DNA of 64,000 bases from Cohnella silvisoli (GTDB lineage Bacteria > Bacillota > Bacilli > Paenibacillales > Paenibacillaceae): positions 1 to 64,000 of the forward strand of contig NZ_JAIOAP010000006.1 of assembly GCF_021190915.1 (NCBI RefSeq), in the 5' to 3' direction. The notes beneath the pieces were generated by a model, which saw only the letters and a list, made by a program, of their open reading frames with translations, made no database searches and was not told the origin of the DNA. Made by a program: the position numbers and the translations under genes. Positions 53,235 through 64,000 of the stretch are shown here, one piece after another (the stretch's first letter is position 1; each line of letters begins with the position of its first letter).

Positions 53235-55685
53235 TCAGTGTGTACCGAGCGGCGGCGTATCCTCAGTCTCATCGTTTACGGCAGGCCCAATAACTGGATT
53301 GTCCGCCTTCAGGCCGTTCTCTTCCTGTCCGACCGTGGAAGTGCTGGATTGCGGGCTGAGCGGCTCAGACAAAGCATGCCGCAGCACTTCATCCATATGC
53401 GCGACGGGTACGAACGTCATATTCGCGCGCACGCTTTCGGGAATGTCCCGCAAATCGCGTTCGTTATCTTGAGGCATCAATACTTTCGTTATTCCGGCCC
53501 GATGAGCGGCTAACGATTTTTCCTTCAGCCCGCCGATCGGAAGAACGCGGCCTCTTAAGGTAATTTCACCGGTCATCGCCACCTCGCGGGCCACTTTCCG
53601 GTTCGTTAACGCAGAGATCAGGGCCGTTGCCAGCGTAATTCCCGCGGACGGTCCATCCTTAGGAATGGCGCCTTCGGGAATATGAATATGGATATCGGTT
53701 TTCTCATGGAACTGCGGATCGATGCCCAGCTCCTTTACACGGCTGCGCGTATAGCTGAATGCAGCTTGCGCCGATTCCTTCATCACGTCGCCCAGTTGAC
53801 CGGTCAAAGTCAGCTTCCCGCTGCCCTGCATGACCGTCACCTCGATAACAAGAGTATCTCCGCCTACCTCTGTCCAAGCAAGTCCGGTGACCGCACCGAC
53901 CTGGTCTTCTACTTCCGCCATTCCATAGCGGAATTTCGGAGGTCCGAGAAGCTCCTTCAGCTTCTCAGCGTCTACGACGAACGGAGCCGACTCGGGGTTC
54001 GCCACGATCGCCTTGGCCGCTTTCCGGCATATCGAGGCCAACTGCTGCTCCATATTGCGAACGCCGGATTCCCTTGTATAATGACGGATCAAGGACATTA
54101 ATGCATCGCTTTCCAGAACGAGTTGATCCTCTTCCAGACCATGATCGCGCTTCTGCTTCGGCAGAAGATGACGCTCGGCGATTTGCTGCTTCTCAAGCTC
54201 TGTATAGCCGGGCACATGAAGCAGCTCCATGCGATCCAGCAATGGCCGAGGAATATTGTGAACAACGTTAGCCGTCGTCACGAACATGACGTTGGAAAGA
54301 TCGAACGGCATTTCGATATAATGATCGCTGAACGTCGCGTTCTGCTCGGGATCGAGAACTTCCAGCAACGCGGAGGAAGGATCGCCCCGGAAATCCATGG
54401 CCATCTTGTCGATTTCGTCCAGCAAGAACACAGGGTTAGCCGATCCCGCGTTGCGCATTCCTTGCAGAATGCGTCCCGGCATCGCCCCCACGTAAGTACG
54501 GCGATGACCGCGGATTTCCGCTTCATCCCTTACGCCTCCAAGGGAAATCCGCACGAATTCGCGACCAAGTGACTTCGCGATGGATTTGGCGAGCGAGGTT
54601 TTACCGACTCCCGGCGGACCTACTAAACAAAGAATCGGTCCCTTAAGCTTCTTGACGAGCTTCTGAACGGCCAAATATTCCAGCACGCGTTCCTTCGGTT
54701 TATCGAGGCCATAATGCTCATCATTCAAGATTTTCTCGGCGTTAGCGATGTCGAGGTCGTCTTCGGTCATCTTGCTCCATGGTAAAGCAAGCAGCCACTC
54801 GACATACGTCCTAATGACAGCGCCCTCAGCCGATGAAGCCGGCATTTTTTCCAGACGATCGATTTCCTTCTCGACTTTGGCTGCGATCTTCTCCGGGAGC
54901 TCGGCTTCGGTTAACTGGGCTCTAAGTTCTTCGACTTCCCCGGCCCTGCCTTCCTTATCCCCTAGCTCCTTCTGAATGGCTTTCATTTGCTCACGAAGGT
55001 AATATTCCTTCTGCGTCTTCTCCATTTGTTTCTTGACCCGTTGGCTGATCTTCCGCTCCAATTCCAACACTTCGCGTTCGTTGTTGAGAAAATCGAGCAG
55101 CTTCTCCAAGCGCGGACGGACCTCGACGGTTTCCAAAATTTCTTGCTTGTCTTTTATTTTCAGCGACAGATGGCTGGTGATCACGTCGGCCAATCGACCC
55201 GGCTGCTCAATGTCCGAAACGGCGGCGAGCGTCTCCGGCGTCACCTTCTTGGATAGGTTAATATAATGCTCGAACTGGCTAAGCACTGCACGCATCAGCG
55301 CATCCAGCTCAGAATCGTTCGTCTGTCCTTCATGCAACTCGTGGGCCAGAACCTCGTAATAATTGTCGTTCGGCAAATATTGCTCGATTTCCGCCCTGTT
55401 GACGCCCTCCACCAGAACTCGGATCGTTCCGTTAGGCAGCTTCAGCATTTGGCGGACTTTAGCTATCGTTCCGACTTGATAGATGTCTTCCTGCGTCGGC
55501 TCTTCGATATTAATTTCCGACTGGGAGCACAGCAAGATCATATGATCGTCGATCATGCACTGCTCTAATGCTTTGACGGACTTCTCCCGGCCTACATCCA
55601 GATGTAGCACCATACTTGGATACACGAGCAGCCCTCTTAGGGGCAGCAGGGGTATGGAACGGCTTTTCTGTTTGCTCGAACCCAT
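53235..55685 (-). CDS. lon: ATP-dependent protease LonA
   Basis: Soluble AAA+ serine protease, 816 residues. The N-terminal LON substrate domain (about 10-200) is followed by a coiled coil, the ATPase with [15 protein letters not shown] (about 356-370) and DEIDK, and the protease domain with the catalytic serine in [14 protein letters not shown] (about 685) and a conserved lysine after it ([28 protein letters not shown]). ATG 55685 follows GAGGTG by eight bases; twelve earlier codons are not supported. A low-complexity tail ends the protein. Confidence 0.97.
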   Translation of the reverse strand: MGSSKQKSRSIPLLPLRGLLVYPSMVLHLDVGREKSVKALEQCMIDDHMILLCSQSEINIEEPTQEDIYQVGTIAKVRQMLKLPNGTIRVLVEGVNRAEIEQYLPNDNYYEVLAHELHEGQTNDSELDALMRAVLSQFEHYINLSKKVTPETLAAVSDIEQPGRLADVITSHLSLKIKDKQEILETVEVRPRLEKLLDFLNNEREVLELERKISQRVKKQMEKTQKEYYLREQMKAIQKELGDKEGRAGEVEELRAQLTEAELPEKIAAKVEKEIDRLEKMPASSAEGAVIRTYVEWLLALPWSKMTEDDLDIANAEKILNDEHYGLDKPKERVLEYLAVQKLVKKLKGPILCLVGPPGVGKTSLAKSIAKSLGREFVRISLGGVRDEAEIRGHRRTYVGAMPGRILQGMRNAGSANPVFLLDEIDKMAMDFRGDPSSALLEVLDPEQNATFSDHYIEMPFDLSNVMFVTTANVVHNIPRPLLDRMELLHVPGYTELEKQQIAERHLLPKQKRDHGLEEDQLVLESDALMSLIRHYTRESGVRNMEQQLASICRKAAKAIVANPESAPFVVDAEKLKELLGPPKFRYGMAEVEDQVGAVTGLAWTEVGGDTLVIEVTVMQGSGKLTLTGQLGDVMKESAQAAFSYTRSRVKELGIDPQFHEKTDIHIHIPEGAIPKDGPSAGITLATALISALTNRKVAREVAMTGEITLRGRVLPIGGLKEKSLAAHRAGITKVLMPQDNERDLRDIPESVRANMTFVPVAHMDEVLRHALSEPLSPQSSTSTVGQEENGLKADNPVIGPAVNDETEDTPPLGTH

Positions 55686-55756
55686 TATAGATGCACCTCG
55701 CTGTTCTGGTACGGATTTCAAATACTCCAGTCATTGTATCAAATGTATTCGCTCGC

Positions 55757-55786
55757 CGCAAAAAAGAGGCCGCCCAAGCGGGCGGC
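55757..55786 (-). terminator. Terminator behind lonB
   Basis: Minus strand GCCGCCC-GCTT-GGGCGGC followed by CTCTTTTTTG, about 22 bases after the lonB stop. lonA therefore has its own promoter in the gap. Confidence 0.85.
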
Positions 55787-55807
55787 AATTTCCAAATTCT
55801 AATGAGT

Positions 55808-57580
55808 TTATCCTTCAACCGCATGGGGCGATCCGTCCAATGCGGGAGTTTTGGCACCCACATTGCCCGCGTGAAGAACGGATCCTGCAGGAGCTGCGGC
55901 GAAGGCATCCGCGGCAACGGGCAAATCGTTAATTTGCCACTCGGGCTCCATCCTGACCATATGGTCTCCGAACACGTGTCGGAATACGTCCTCCATCCGA
56001 TCTACCGGAATGACCTTGACGCCTTCCAGCCCTTCGAAGATCGCTTGCCAGTTTTCTTTCGGAATAAGAACGGTTTCCGCGCCGGATTGGAATGCCGCTT
56101 CGACTTTGGCGATAACTCCGCCTACCGGCTTCACGCTTCCATGTATGCTGACTTCGCCGGTCATTGCCAGTTTGTTGTCGACCGGCTGCTTAGTCATTGC
56201 CGAAGCTATGGCAACAGCCATCGCTACTCCGGCAGACGGCCCATCAACCGGAGTTCCTCCGGGGAAGTTAATGTGCAGGTCGAAGTTTTCCGGCTGGAAA
56301 CCGTTCCGACGCAACACCGTAAGAACGTTATCCAGAGATCCTTTGGCCATGCTCTTGCGGCGCAAAGTCCGTTGCCCTCCACCAAGTTCTTCTTCCTCCA
56401 CGACTCCCGTGATATTGAATTGACCTCGGCCGGAAACGGCGGGAATCGCGGTTACTTCGATCTCAAGCAGCGCCCCCATGCTAGGGCCGTACACGGCTAA
56501 TCCATTAACAAGACCGATTTGCGGCTTGGCCGGCACCTTGCGATCCGGACGAGGCGGAAGCTGGCTGCTGTTGACGACCCACTCCACGTCGGCCGCGCTT
56601 ATTTCACCGCGATTTTCCGATAAAGCAAGCCCGGCGGCCAGTTGGATAATGTTAACGGCTTCCCTGCCGTTAGTTGCATATCGCTTTACGACATCAAGCG
56701 TGTCCTGCCTTGGAGTAAAGCCGATTTTGTTAATGGCGTTCTCGGCGATTTGCCCGATTTCATCGGGAAGAAGCGGACGGAAATACACTTCCATGCAACG
56801 GCTGCGAAGCGCGGGCGGAAGATCTCCGGGCGACCTTGTCGTCGCTCCGACAAGCCTGAAATCCGCCGGAAGCCCGTTTTGGAATATATCGTGAATGTAC
56901 ATAGGGATGTTGGAATCTTCCGCGTGATAATACGCGCTTTCCAGGAAAACTTTGCGGTCCTCGAGCACTTTGAGCAGCTTGTTCAGCTGAATCGGATGAA
57001 GCTCGCCGATTTCGTCGATGAACAGAATTCCTCCATGAGCCTTCGTGACGGCTCCGGGCTTGGGCTGCGGAATTCCCGCAACTCCCATCGCTCCCGCGCC
57101 TTGATAGATAGGATCATGCACGGATCCGATCAAAGGATCTGCAATGCCGCGTTCGTCAAACCGGGCCGTCGTGGCATCGATTTCCGTGAATTTGGCTTCC
57201 TGGCGAAAGGGCGAGAGCTTGTTTTTCTTGGCTTCTTCCAGAATAACCCGCGCTGCGGCCGTTTTGCCGACGCCTGGAGGCCCATACACGATAACGTGCT
57301 GAGGATTGCCGCTGCAGAGAGCTGCCTTGAGCGCGCGCAAGCCTTCCTTCTGCCCGACGATATCGGCAATCGTTGCAGGCCTTGTTTTCTCCGAGAGCGG
57401 TTTAGTCAGGGAAATGGAACGGAGCTTGCGCAGCTTATCCATTTCTTTGCGCGACTCCCGATCTACCGCGCTACGATTGTTCTTCTGATTACGCAGCAAA
57501 TTCCAAAAATAAATGCCGATAACGACGGCAAAAAACACTTGGACTAGCATAAGAATCGAACTTAAAGTCATCTGAATCAT
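55808..57580 (-). CDS. lonB: Sporulation-associated Lon-type protease LonB
   Basis: A 590-residue membrane-linked Lon. One N-terminal transmembrane helix (about 8-28) replaces the LON substrate domain. The ATPase shows [14 protein letters not shown] (about 98-111) and FIDEIGELHPIQ; the protease domain has VDGPSAGVAMAVAIA with the catalytic serine (about 470) and SIHGSVKPVGGVIAKVEAA with the lysine. In B. subtilis LonB is made in the forespore under sigma F. Length slightly over the B. subtilis protein (about 550). Confidence 0.94.
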   Translation of the reverse strand: MIQMTLSSILMLVQVFFAVVIGIYFWNLLRNQKNNRSAVDRESRKEMDKLRKLRSISLTKPLSEKTRPATIADIVGQKEGLRALKAALCSGNPQHVIVYGPPGVGKTAAARVILEEAKKNKLSPFRQEAKFTEIDATTARFDERGIADPLIGSVHDPIYQGAGAMGVAGIPQPKPGAVTKAHGGILFIDEIGELHPIQLNKLLKVLEDRKVFLESAYYHAEDSNIPMYIHDIFQNGLPADFRLVGATTRSPGDLPPALRSRCMEVYFRPLLPDEIGQIAENAINKIGFTPRQDTLDVVKRYATNGREAVNIIQLAAGLALSENRGEISAADVEWVVNSSQLPPRPDRKVPAKPQIGLVNGLAVYGPSMGALLEIEVTAIPAVSGRGQFNITGVVEEEELGGGQRTLRRKSMAKGSLDNVLTVLRRNGFQPENFDLHINFPGGTPVDGPSAGVAMAVAIASAMTKQPVDNKLAMTGEVSIHGSVKPVGGVIAKVEAAFQSGAETVLIPKENWQAIFEGLEGVKVIPVDRMEDVFRHVFGDHMVRMEPEWQINDLPVAADAFAAAPAGSVLHAGNVGAKTPALDGSPHAVEG

Positions 57581-57625
57581 CCTCCCCGATCACGCCTTAG
57601 GTCGGCACAGCTTTGTTCATAAAAG

Positions 57626-57676
57626 ACAAAAAAACCGGCACCCGGGCTATACTTGGTAGTATTGCCCGAAAGCCGG
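57626..57676 (-). terminator. Terminator behind the SNF2 helicase gene
   Basis: Minus strand CCGGC...GCCGG with an inner CGGGC-ATACT / AGTAT-GCCCG stem, followed by seven Ts, about 35 bases after the stop. Confidence 0.88.
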
Positions 57677-57710
57677 AGGATATAGTCATCAAGTGGATGC
57701 AAATATAAAT

Positions 57711-60700
57711 CTAAATCTCAAGCAACTCGCGAATATCTTCTTCCGTAAGCGTTGATAAAGCGGCTTCGCCCGGCTGGATCACTTCGTCGATCAAATCTTT
57801 CTTGCGTTGCTGAAGCTCCAGCATCTTCTCTTCGATCGTTCCTTGCGCCACCAGTTTAATGACTTGAACGACTTTCTTCTGCCCGATGCGATGCGCCCGG
57901 TCCGCAGCCTGTTGCTCCACGGCCGGGTTCCACCAAAGGTCGTACAGAACGACGGTATCCGCTCCGGTCAGATTTAACCCCGTTCCCCCCGCTTTCAAGG
58001 AAATGAGGAAGATGTCCCGCTCGCCGCCATTGAATTCATCGCACATCTCTAACCGCCGTGCGGAAGGCGTCGATCCGTCCAAATAGTAATACGGCAAATC
58101 GCGTCCGTCAAGTTCTTGCTTGATAATATCCAGCATCGACGTAAACTGGGAGAAAATAAGCATCCGCTTACTGCTGCCTTGGCACTCTTCGATAATTTCG
58201 AGCAGCTGCTCGAGCTTTCCTGAAGTACCCTCGTAGCCGCTGACGAATAACGCCGGATGACAGCAAAGCTGTCTTAGGCGAGTCAATCCCGCCAAAATTT
58301 TCATTCGGTTTTTCTGGAATCCTCCGCCGTCTGCCGCAAGATCCCGTACGATATCGCTCTGCAGCTTCTCCAAGTAAGCCAGATAGAGCTGCTTTTGCTC
58401 GGTCGAGAGCTCCGAAGGCTGCACGCTCTCGATTTTGTCGGGAAGCTCTTTGAGAACCTCGCTCTTTAACCTGCGTAAAATAAACGGACGCACGATTCGA
58501 GCAACTTTATCCCGCGGCAAATCCGAGAAAGACTTTTTCCCGCTGAATAATCCGGGAAATATCGCTTCGAATATCGACCACAACTCGTCGAGCGAATTCT
58601 CGATAGGCGTGCCGGTCAATGCAAATCGCTGTCCAGCCTGCAGACGCCGAACGGCATGCGCGGTCAAGGAAGCGTGATTCTTGATCGCCTGCGCTTCATC
58701 TAGAAACAGCGTGCGGAAATTTTGCTTCTCATACCATTCGATGTCCCTGCGAAGAAGCGGGTACGAGGTGATCCACACGTCCACGTCTTTCATATCGGCC
58801 ATTAGCTCGCTGCGTTCTTGACGGTCTCCGGCCGCCACGACCGTTCTAAGCTCCGGGGCGAACTTCTGGCATTCTCTCTCCCAGTTATAGATCAGCGAAG
58901 CCGGAGACACGATGAGCACCGGAGAACGAATCTCTCCCTCTTGCTCCGCGATGGCTTTCTCCGACGCGATGTAGGCGATGCTTTGTATCGTTTTGCCTAA
59001 GCCCATATCATCCGCGAGTATACCGCCCAGGCGATAATAGGATAAGGTCTTCAGCCATTGGAAGCCGTATTTCTGGTAATCGCGCAAAATGGGATCCAAC
59101 CCGGCAGGCATTTCGAAATCCAGATTATCGGGATTGCGAAGGTTGTCCCAGAGCTTGCGTAATGTCTTACCTAGCTGAATGCCGGATGATTTCCCTCCGA
59201 ATTGATCCATGAGCTGGAAGCCACGCACGGCAGGCATACGAATCCGGTTGCCGTTCATTTCCGGTTTCCTGAGATCGAGTTCCTCGAACAACCGGTTTAT
59301 TTCCCTGAAGCGCTCCTGCTCTAGCGAGAGGAACTCACCGCCAGGCATGCGGTAATATTTCTTCTTCTCCACCAAGTTGCGGAGAAGATTCTGAATTTCC
59401 TGTTCGTCCATGCCTTCCATGTCAAACGACACTTCCAGCCAATTGGTTCCCACGTCGACGTCAAGCCGCGCTTTAGGCTGATATTCGACGGTCCGCATGA
59501 CGGTTTTGACCGAACCCGTAGCATATATTTCTACGTCGTCGCCTAATTGAGGCAATATATCGTACAGGAAGTCGTAAATATCGTCTTCCTGATCCAAGTA
59601 AACGTCTTTCCCGTTAAACTTGAAGGAAGACCGCTCGATAAGAGCCATGATCCGATTTTCCCGGTCGAGATCCCGCATTAGAATGACATCCGCCCGGGGG
59701 TTGGCCATAGCCTTCTGCGGCAACGGGTTAATGACGATATCGTCGTAAACGTATTCCAGCCTGGCAAGGAGCCTGTCGTCCTCGTAATCCAAGTGCAAAC
59801 GTGCTTGCAGCTGCGGATTGATGATACGATCGGCGATTTGCGGCGAAATTTCCACGTTTACGAACTGCTGCAGCCCCCTGACGACTCGGTCAATGAAAGC
59901 TTCGATTTGGTTCGGAGCAATGAGGAGGCGGGTATTTTTCTCGTAATGAAACATCTTTTTCAGTTCCGAAATACGATTCAATTGATCGGGGTCGGATTTG
60001 AAAAGCAAGCCATTAACGATGGCGATCCCGTAATTATCCATGAAGACGGCGTTTTTGAGTCCTTCGATTTCGAGCTGGTACCCTTCGCCGCCCGCTTTGT
60101 TCAATTGCACGGAAATCGGCAGAGCCCCATCCATCATTTCCATGCGGTGGGTGCCAGAGTTCTTCTCTTCCAATACAATGTTGACATGATCCAAGCACGG
60201 AAGCATCTTCTCCCATATCGCGGGCGGGATCATTAAAATTCTTTCTTCCCTGTGCGAATAAGAGGAGAAAGAATGAAACAGGTCCTTATAGATTTCTTCG
60301 ACGTGCATCGCTTCAACGAGCAGTCGGATAAACCGGTCATCGTATTCCTTAAACGTATGCTCCGAAGGATCATACGAGAAATGCTTAGCGAACGTCATAG
60401 GCGTTCCGGCGTCGACATGCTTTAGAAAATCTTTGATTCTCTGAACGATGTAAAGCCGCGACAGCCCGATTTTCATCGAAACCGCAAACATCGGCTTATT
60501 GGAAAAGCTCTTGACCAGCTTGCATGAGAATTCTACGTCGAGCGGCTGAGTATCTTGGAAATCCTCGTCTCTGAAGCTCAGCTCCGCTTCCTTCTGGCGA
60601 CTCAAGACTCGGTCGAATAAAAAGATAACCTGCTTAGTCAGATGGGTGTCCCTTTCGGAAATCACCTCATCCTGAGCAGGTACTTCTTCGGCTTCCGTAT

Positions 60701-61001
60701 CCGCAAGCGACAATAATACGGCTGCGATATGTTTACAATAAGCATGGGGCGTATAAGCCGCGCATTCGCAAGAAGCCCCGACTTCCCCATCCTCATCAAA
60801 TGCGACTTCAACTTCGTAACGGTTGCGATTCGAGCCTTTCACGATTGCCCGATAACCCGCACCGTCCGCTTCCCTCTTCAAGGATAATACTTGACCCGAC
60901 CGGAGATAGGTTTCCCCGCGCATGTAAGACGCGGCTCCGCAAAGCTCCTGAATGTATTGTTTATTGAGAGTAAACTCCCTCACATCCCTCATACGAACCA
61001 T
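57711..61001 (-). CDS. SWIM zinc finger and SNF2-family helicase
   Basis: A 1096-residue DNA-dependent ATPase. A SWIM zinc finger near residue 78 (CECAAYTPHAYCKH, CxC...CxH) is followed by a long bacterial SNF2-associated region (about 120-620). The helicase core covers about 640-1090: ILADDMGLGKTIQSIAYI (motif I), LFLDEAQAIKN (DEAQ motif II), LTGTPIENSLDELWSIF (III), SLKAGGTGLNLTGAD and DRAHRIGQKK (V and VI). All are intact. Role is probably in transcription or DNA repair, as for RapA-like proteins, but unproven for this group. It separates ispG from lonB. Confidence 0.93.
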   Translation of the reverse strand: MVRMRDVREFTLNKQYIQELCGAASYMRGETYLRSGQVLSLKREADGAGYRAIVKGSNRNRYEVEVAFDEDGEVGASCECAAYTPHAYCKHIAAVLLSLADTEAEEVPAQDEVISERDTHLTKQVIFLFDRVLSRQKEAELSFRDEDFQDTQPLDVEFSCKLVKSFSNKPMFAVSMKIGLSRLYIVQRIKDFLKHVDAGTPMTFAKHFSYDPSEHTFKEYDDRFIRLLVEAMHVEEIYKDLFHSFSSYSHREERILMIPPAIWEKMLPCLDHVNIVLEEKNSGTHRMEMMDGALPISVQLNKAGGEGYQLEIEGLKNAVFMDNYGIAIVNGLLFKSDPDQLNRISELKKMFHYEKNTRLLIAPNQIEAFIDRVVRGLQQFVNVEISPQIADRIINPQLQARLHLDYEDDRLLARLEYVYDDIVINPLPQKAMANPRADVILMRDLDRENRIMALIERSSFKFNGKDVYLDQEDDIYDFLYDILPQLGDDVEIYATGSVKTVMRTVEYQPKARLDVDVGTNWLEVSFDMEGMDEQEIQNLLRNLVEKKKYYRMPGGEFLSLEQERFREINRLFEELDLRKPEMNGNRIRMPAVRGFQLMDQFGGKSSGIQLGKTLRKLWDNLRNPDNLDFEMPAGLDPILRDYQKYGFQWLKTLSYYRLGGILADDMGLGKTIQSIAYIASEKAIAEQEGEIRSPVLIVSPASLIYNWERECQKFAPELRTVVAAGDRQERSELMADMKDVDVWITSYPLLRRDIEWYEKQNFRTLFLDEAQAIKNHASLTAHAVRRLQAGQRFALTGTPIENSLDELWSIFEAIFPGLFSGKKSFSDLPRDKVARIVRPFILRRLKSEVLKELPDKIESVQPSELSTEQKQLYLAYLEKLQSDIVRDLAADGGGFQKNRMKILAGLTRLRQLCCHPALFVSGYEGTSGKLEQLLEIIEECQGSSKRMLIFSQFTSMLDIIKQELDGRDLPYYYLDGSTPSARRLEMCDEFNGGERDIFLISLKAGGTGLNLTGADTVVLYDLWWNPAVEQQAADRAHRIGQKKVVQVIKLVAQGTIEEKMLELQQRKKDLIDEVIQPGEAALSTLTEEDIRELLEI

Positions 61002-61026
61002 AATTCATCATCCCGCATTATTCATT

Positions 61027-62127
61027 TTATCCATGTTTACGGCCTGGAATAACGCCCGTCTCCGCATAAGAAGCGACGATCTGATCGATCTCCTTCTTCA
61101 GCTCGCTTACAAGCTCCGCTTCCGGCACTTTTCGAATCATCTCTCCATACCGGAACAGCATGCCTTCGCCGCGGGCTCCCGCAATGCCGATATCGGCTTC
61201 GCGCGCTTCGCCTGGCCCGTTCACCGCACAGCCAAGAACGGATACTTTAATAGGTACTTTAAGCTTGGATAAATACTCTTCAACCTCATTGGCTACGGCG
61301 AACAGATCGATATCGAGACGCCCGCAGGTCGGACAGGATACGAGCGTTGGCGCATCCGTGATGAGCCCGAAAACCTTCAGCATTTCCCGGGCGACTTTGA
61401 TTTCCTCAACGGGATCCGCGCTTAAGGAAATACGCATTGTATTGCCAATCCCCTGGTTCAGCAATACGCCAAGTCCGGCCGAACTCTTGATCGTACCCGA
61501 GAACAATGTTCCTGCTTCCGTAATTCCCAGGTGCAACGGGTAACGGATAACTTCGGCGGCTTTGGTATAAGCTTCGATCGCCATCGGAACGTCGGAGGCT
61601 TTCAAGGATACGATGATATCGTGAAAATCCAGCTCTTCTAAAATACCGATGTGGAACAATGCGCTTTCTACCATCGCATCGGCCGTCGGATAACCGTACT
61701 TCTCCAGCAAATGATTTTCCAATGATCCCGCGTTGACGCCGATCCGGATCGGAATCCCCCGTTCCTTGCACGCTTTAACGACGGCTTCGACTTTCTCTCT
61801 TCGTCCGATGTTGCCGGGATTGATACGCACTTTGTCTATGCCGTTCTCTATTGCAAGCAGCGCCAGACGATAGTCAAAATGAATATCCGCGACAAGAGGG
61901 ATACTGATTTGCCGTTTGATCTCTTTAATAGCTTCCGCAGCTTCTTTATTATTAACCGTCACGCGGACAAGTTGGCAGCCTGCTTCCTCTAGCCGTTTGA
62001 TTTCGGCTACCGTTGCGGCTACGTCGGCAGTCTTGGTCGTGCACATGCTTTGAAGGATAACTTGATTATTTCCGCCTATCGTTAGATCCCCTACCTGTAC
62101 GGCAACGGTGTCTGTGCGTCTAAACAT
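61027..62127 (-). CDS. ispG: 4-Hydroxy-3-methylbut-2-enyl diphosphate synthase (flavodoxin)
   Basis: Iron-sulphur enzyme of the MEP isoprenoid pathway. 366 residues starting [22 protein letters not shown] barrel in the N-terminal part ([19 protein letters not shown]) and the 4Fe-4S ligands in SCPTCGRLD and [10 protein letters not shown] (about 265 and 300). ATG 62127 is preferred because GGGGAG lies nine bases upstream; a TTG nine codons earlier is unlikely. Transcribed before the SNF2 gene. Confidence 0.96.
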   Translation of the reverse strand: MFRRTDTVAVQVGDLTIGGNNQVILQSMCTTKTADVAATVAEIKRLEEAGCQLVRVTVNNKEAAEAIKEIKRQISIPLVADIHFDYRLALLAIENGIDKVRINPGNIGRREKVEAVVKACKERGIPIRIGVNAGSLENHLLEKYGYPTADAMVESALFHIGILEELDFHDIIVSLKASDVPMAIEAYTKAAEVIRYPLHLGITEAGTLFSGTIKSSAGLGVLLNQGIGNTMRISLSADPVEEIKVAREMLKVFGLITDAPTLVSCPTCGRLDIDLFAVANEVEEYLSKLKVPIKVSVLGCAVNGPGEAREADIGIAGARGEGMLFRYGEMIRKVPEAELVSELKKEIDQIVASYAETGVIPGRKHG

Positions 62128-62157
62128 TATAGGTTTCTCCCCTGTATACGCCAAAGT

Positions 62158-62182
62158 CCACCCCGCGTAATCTGCGGGGTGG
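62158..62182 (-). terminator. GC-rich hairpin between clpX and ispG
   Basis: Perfect CCACCCCGC-N7-GCGGGGTGG. No T-run follows on the minus strand, so it is probably an RNA-stabilising or attenuating hairpin after clpX rather than a full terminator. Confidence 0.4.
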
Positions 62183-62250
62183 AACCGGCTAATCTAGGCG
62201 AACTCCGCATTGGCCGAAAGGCCTTAATGGCGGCTTTCGTCCTGCTCCAG

Positions 62251-63507
62251 TTACGCGCTCTCTTCTTTTTTCTTGCCTTTCTTGGTCGTGAGTTCCGGCG
62301 TCAGCTTCTCTTTGATGACCTTCTCGGTCACGAGGCAGTTGACGACGTCGTCGCGTGAAGGCACTTCGTACATCACGTCAAGCATGATGCCTTCGATAAT
62401 GGCCCGCAAACCCCGGGCTCCCGTATTCCGCTTGATTGCTTCGCGAGCGATTTCCTCCAGCGCGCCGCTGTCGAACTCGAGCTTCACATTGTCCATTTCC
62501 AGCAGCTTCTGATACTGCTTTACCAATGCGTTCTTCGGTTCCGACAAGATGCGGACTAGAGCTGGCTCATCGAGCGGCTCAAGCGTGGAAATGACGGGCA
62601 GGCGGCCTACAAACTCGGGAATAAGTCCGAATTTAAGCAAATCCTCCGGCTGGGCAAGCGATAAATATTCGCCGGCTTTCATATCCTTCTGGCCTTCCAG
62701 AGCGGAACTGAAGCCGATGACTTTCTTGCCGATGCGGCGTTTGATCAACTGCTCGAGGCCGTCGAAGGCGCCGCCGCAAATGAACAGGATGTTCGTCGTA
62801 TCGATCTGGATAAATTCTTGATGGGGGTGCTTGCGTCCGCCTTGCGGAGGAACGGAAGCAACGGTTCCTTCAAGAATCTTAAGCAATGCTTGCTGAACGC
62901 CCTCACCGGAAACGTCCCGCGTGATGGACGGATTCTCGGATTTGCGCGCCACTTTATCGATTTCATCGATATAGATGATGCCGCGCTCGGCTTTTTCCAC
63001 ATCGTAATCGGCCGCTTGGATCAGCTTGAGCAAAATATTCTCAACGTCTTCGCCGACATAACCCGCTTCCGTTAACGATGTCGCATCCGCGATTGCGAAA
63101 GGAACGTTCAGAATCTTAGCCATCGTCTGGGCGAGCAAGGTTTTACCGGAACCGGTAGGACCTACGAGCATGATATTGCTCTTCTGCAGCTCGACATCTT
63201 CGATCTTGGCTTGGGAATTAATACGCTTGTAATGATTGTACACCGCAACCGACAACGATTTCTTCGCTTGTTCTTGGCCAATAACATATTGATCCAAGAT
63301 GTTGCGGATGTCCTTCGGTTTCGGAATGTCCTTCATATCGAGCTCTTCTTCGTGTCCGAGCTCCTCTTCTACGATCTCCGTGCAAAGCTCGATGCACTCA
63401 TCGCATATATATACGCCGGGGCCGGCTACCAGCTTGCGAACCTGATCTTGCGATTTACCGCAGAACGAGCACTTTAACTGGCCTTTTTCGTCGCTGAATT
63501 TAAACAT
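62251..63507 (-). CDS. clpX: ATP-dependent Clp protease ATP-binding subunit ClpX
   Basis: Unfoldase that feeds ClpP; 418 residues. The zinc-binding domain has CSFCGKSQ and ICDEC (about 13-40). The AAA+ module has [13 protein letters not shown] (about 115-127), DEIDKVAR and the ClpP-docking IGF-like loop [11 protein letters not shown]. Follows clpP after 51 bases; an AGGAGGG precedes the start closely. Confidence 0.97.
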   Translation of the reverse strand: MFKFSDEKGQLKCSFCGKSQDQVRKLVAGPGVYICDECIELCTEIVEEELGHEEELDMKDIPKPKDIRNILDQYVIGQEQAKKSLSVAVYNHYKRINSQAKIEDVELQKSNIMLVGPTGSGKTLLAQTMAKILNVPFAIADATSLTEAGYVGEDVENILLKLIQAADYDVEKAERGIIYIDEIDKVARKSENPSITRDVSGEGVQQALLKILEGTVASVPPQGGRKHPHQEFIQIDTTNILFICGGAFDGLEQLIKRRIGKKVIGFSSALEGQKDMKAGEYLSLAQPEDLLKFGLIPEFVGRLPVISTLEPLDEPALVRILSEPKNALVKQYQKLLEMDNVKLEFDSGALEEIAREAIKRNTGARGLRAIIEGIMLDVMYEVPSRDDVVNCLVTEKVIKEKLTPELTTKKGKKKEESA

Positions 63508-63558
63508 GTAAACCCTCCTTAATAAGCCGCATATCGTCCAGTGGACGGAATTGACGCG

Positions 63559-64000
63559 TTATGACTTCAAATTGTCGGTCGCAAGGGGAGCGGTAATGAC
63601 CCGATCGACCAGACCGTATTCTACGGCTTGCTCCGCGCTCATGAAATTGTCGCGATCCGTGTCGCGTTCGATCTTCTCGTAAGGCTGACCGGTACGATCG
63701 ACTAAAATTTGGTTGAGCTTCTGCTTCGTCTTCACGATCCAGTCGGCGTGAATCTTAATGTCGGACGCCTGGCCTCTTACGCCGCCGAGCGGCTGGTGAA
63801 TCATGATCTCGCTGTTAGGCAGCGCGAAACGTTTGCCCTTAGCTCCCGCAGTCAGCAATAAGGAGCCCATACTGGCAGCCATCCCGACGCAAATCGTTGA
63901 AACATCGGGCTTGATGAATTGCATCGTATCGAAGATTCCCATGCCGGCCGTAACCGAGCCCCCGGGAGAGTTAATGTAAAGGTGGATGTCCTTCTCTGGA
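63559..64000 (-). CDS. clpP: ATP-dependent Clp protease proteolytic subunit (5' end outside window)
   Basis: The C-terminal 146 residues of ClpP are visible, from [25 protein letters not shown] to the stop. The catalytic serine lies in [11 protein letters not shown] and histidine in IMIHQPLGG; the aspartate is in DRDNFMS. About 50 N-terminal residues lie beyond 64000. With clpX next to it, the pair forms the ClpXP protease. Confidence 0.96.
   Translation of the reverse strand, partial: PEKDIHLYINSPGGSVTAGMGIFDTMQFIKPDVSTICVGMAASMGSLLLTAGAKGKRFALPNSEIMIHQPLGGVRGQASDIKIHADWIVKTKQKLNQILVDRTGQPYEKIERDTDRDNFMSAEQAVEYGLVDRVITAPLATDNLKS

Noticed and set aside
62158-62182. Strong terminator between clpX and ispG
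   Set aside because: The stem is perfect but no T-run follows on the transcribed strand; kept only as a hairpin of low confidence.

Overview
The window is a stretch of a Gram-positive, endospore-forming chromosome, almost certainly from the Paenibacillaceae (Paenibacillus/Cohnella-like). The evidence is gene content and order: hemA-hemX-hemC-hemD-hemB-hemL-spoVID-valS-folC, maf-radC-mreBCD-minCD-spoIVFA-spoIVFB, rplU-prp-rpmA-spo0B-obg and clpX-lonB-lonA-engB follow the Bacillales backbone known from Bacillus subtilis. Family-typical insertions are present (rodA behind minD, an RNase E/G gene behind spoIVFB, ispG and a SNF2 helicase between clpX and lonB). Nearly all genes lie on the minus strand, so the region is best read from right to left.

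Right to left: clpP (cut by the window edge), clpX, ispG, a SWIM/SNF2 helicase, lonB, lonA, engB, an unrecognised 196-residue protein and speD with a structured leader (64000-51000). Next comes the tetrapyrrole operon hemA-hemX-siroheme dehydrogenase-hemC-cobA/hemD fusion-hemB and hemL, with a Crp-type regulator in the opposite direction between hemB and hemL (50900-42380). Then spoVID, a T-box-controlled valS, folC, murC, a SPOR-domain protein (likely SpoIIB), a DUF4321 protein, maf, radC, mreBCD, minCD, rodA, spoIVFA/B, rng and rplU-prp-rpmA-spo0B-obg (42000-18800).

In B. subtilis obg is followed directly by pheB and pheA. Here about 13 kb of accessory DNA separates them (roughly 5760-18560). 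It contains a two-component system (YesM-like kinase and AraC-type regulator), an Lpl-type ABC sugar importer without its own ATPase, a parallel beta-helix protein, a large GH106-like glycosidase, a decayed Gfo/Idh oxidoreductase, the operon terminator, and the remnant of a group IIC intron lodged behind that terminator. After the island come an HD-GYP phosphodiesterase and the pheB-hom-thrB-pheA amino-acid operon. The left edge carries the end of an IS1595-type transposase and degenerate tandem repeats.

The most unusual non-coding signal is a composite repeat module found twice (25544-25928 and, inverted, 41735-42301). Each copy has a tandem array with a 51-bp period built around the palindrome AGTCGG-N5-CCGACT, followed by a separate nested inverted-repeat element. 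The two loci lie 16 kb apart, share order and relative orientation, and occupy intergenic gaps in an otherwise compact region. No complete new system such as a defence island or CRISPR array was found. Gene calls rest on family recognition by eye; promoters, hairpins and repeats were read directly from the bases.
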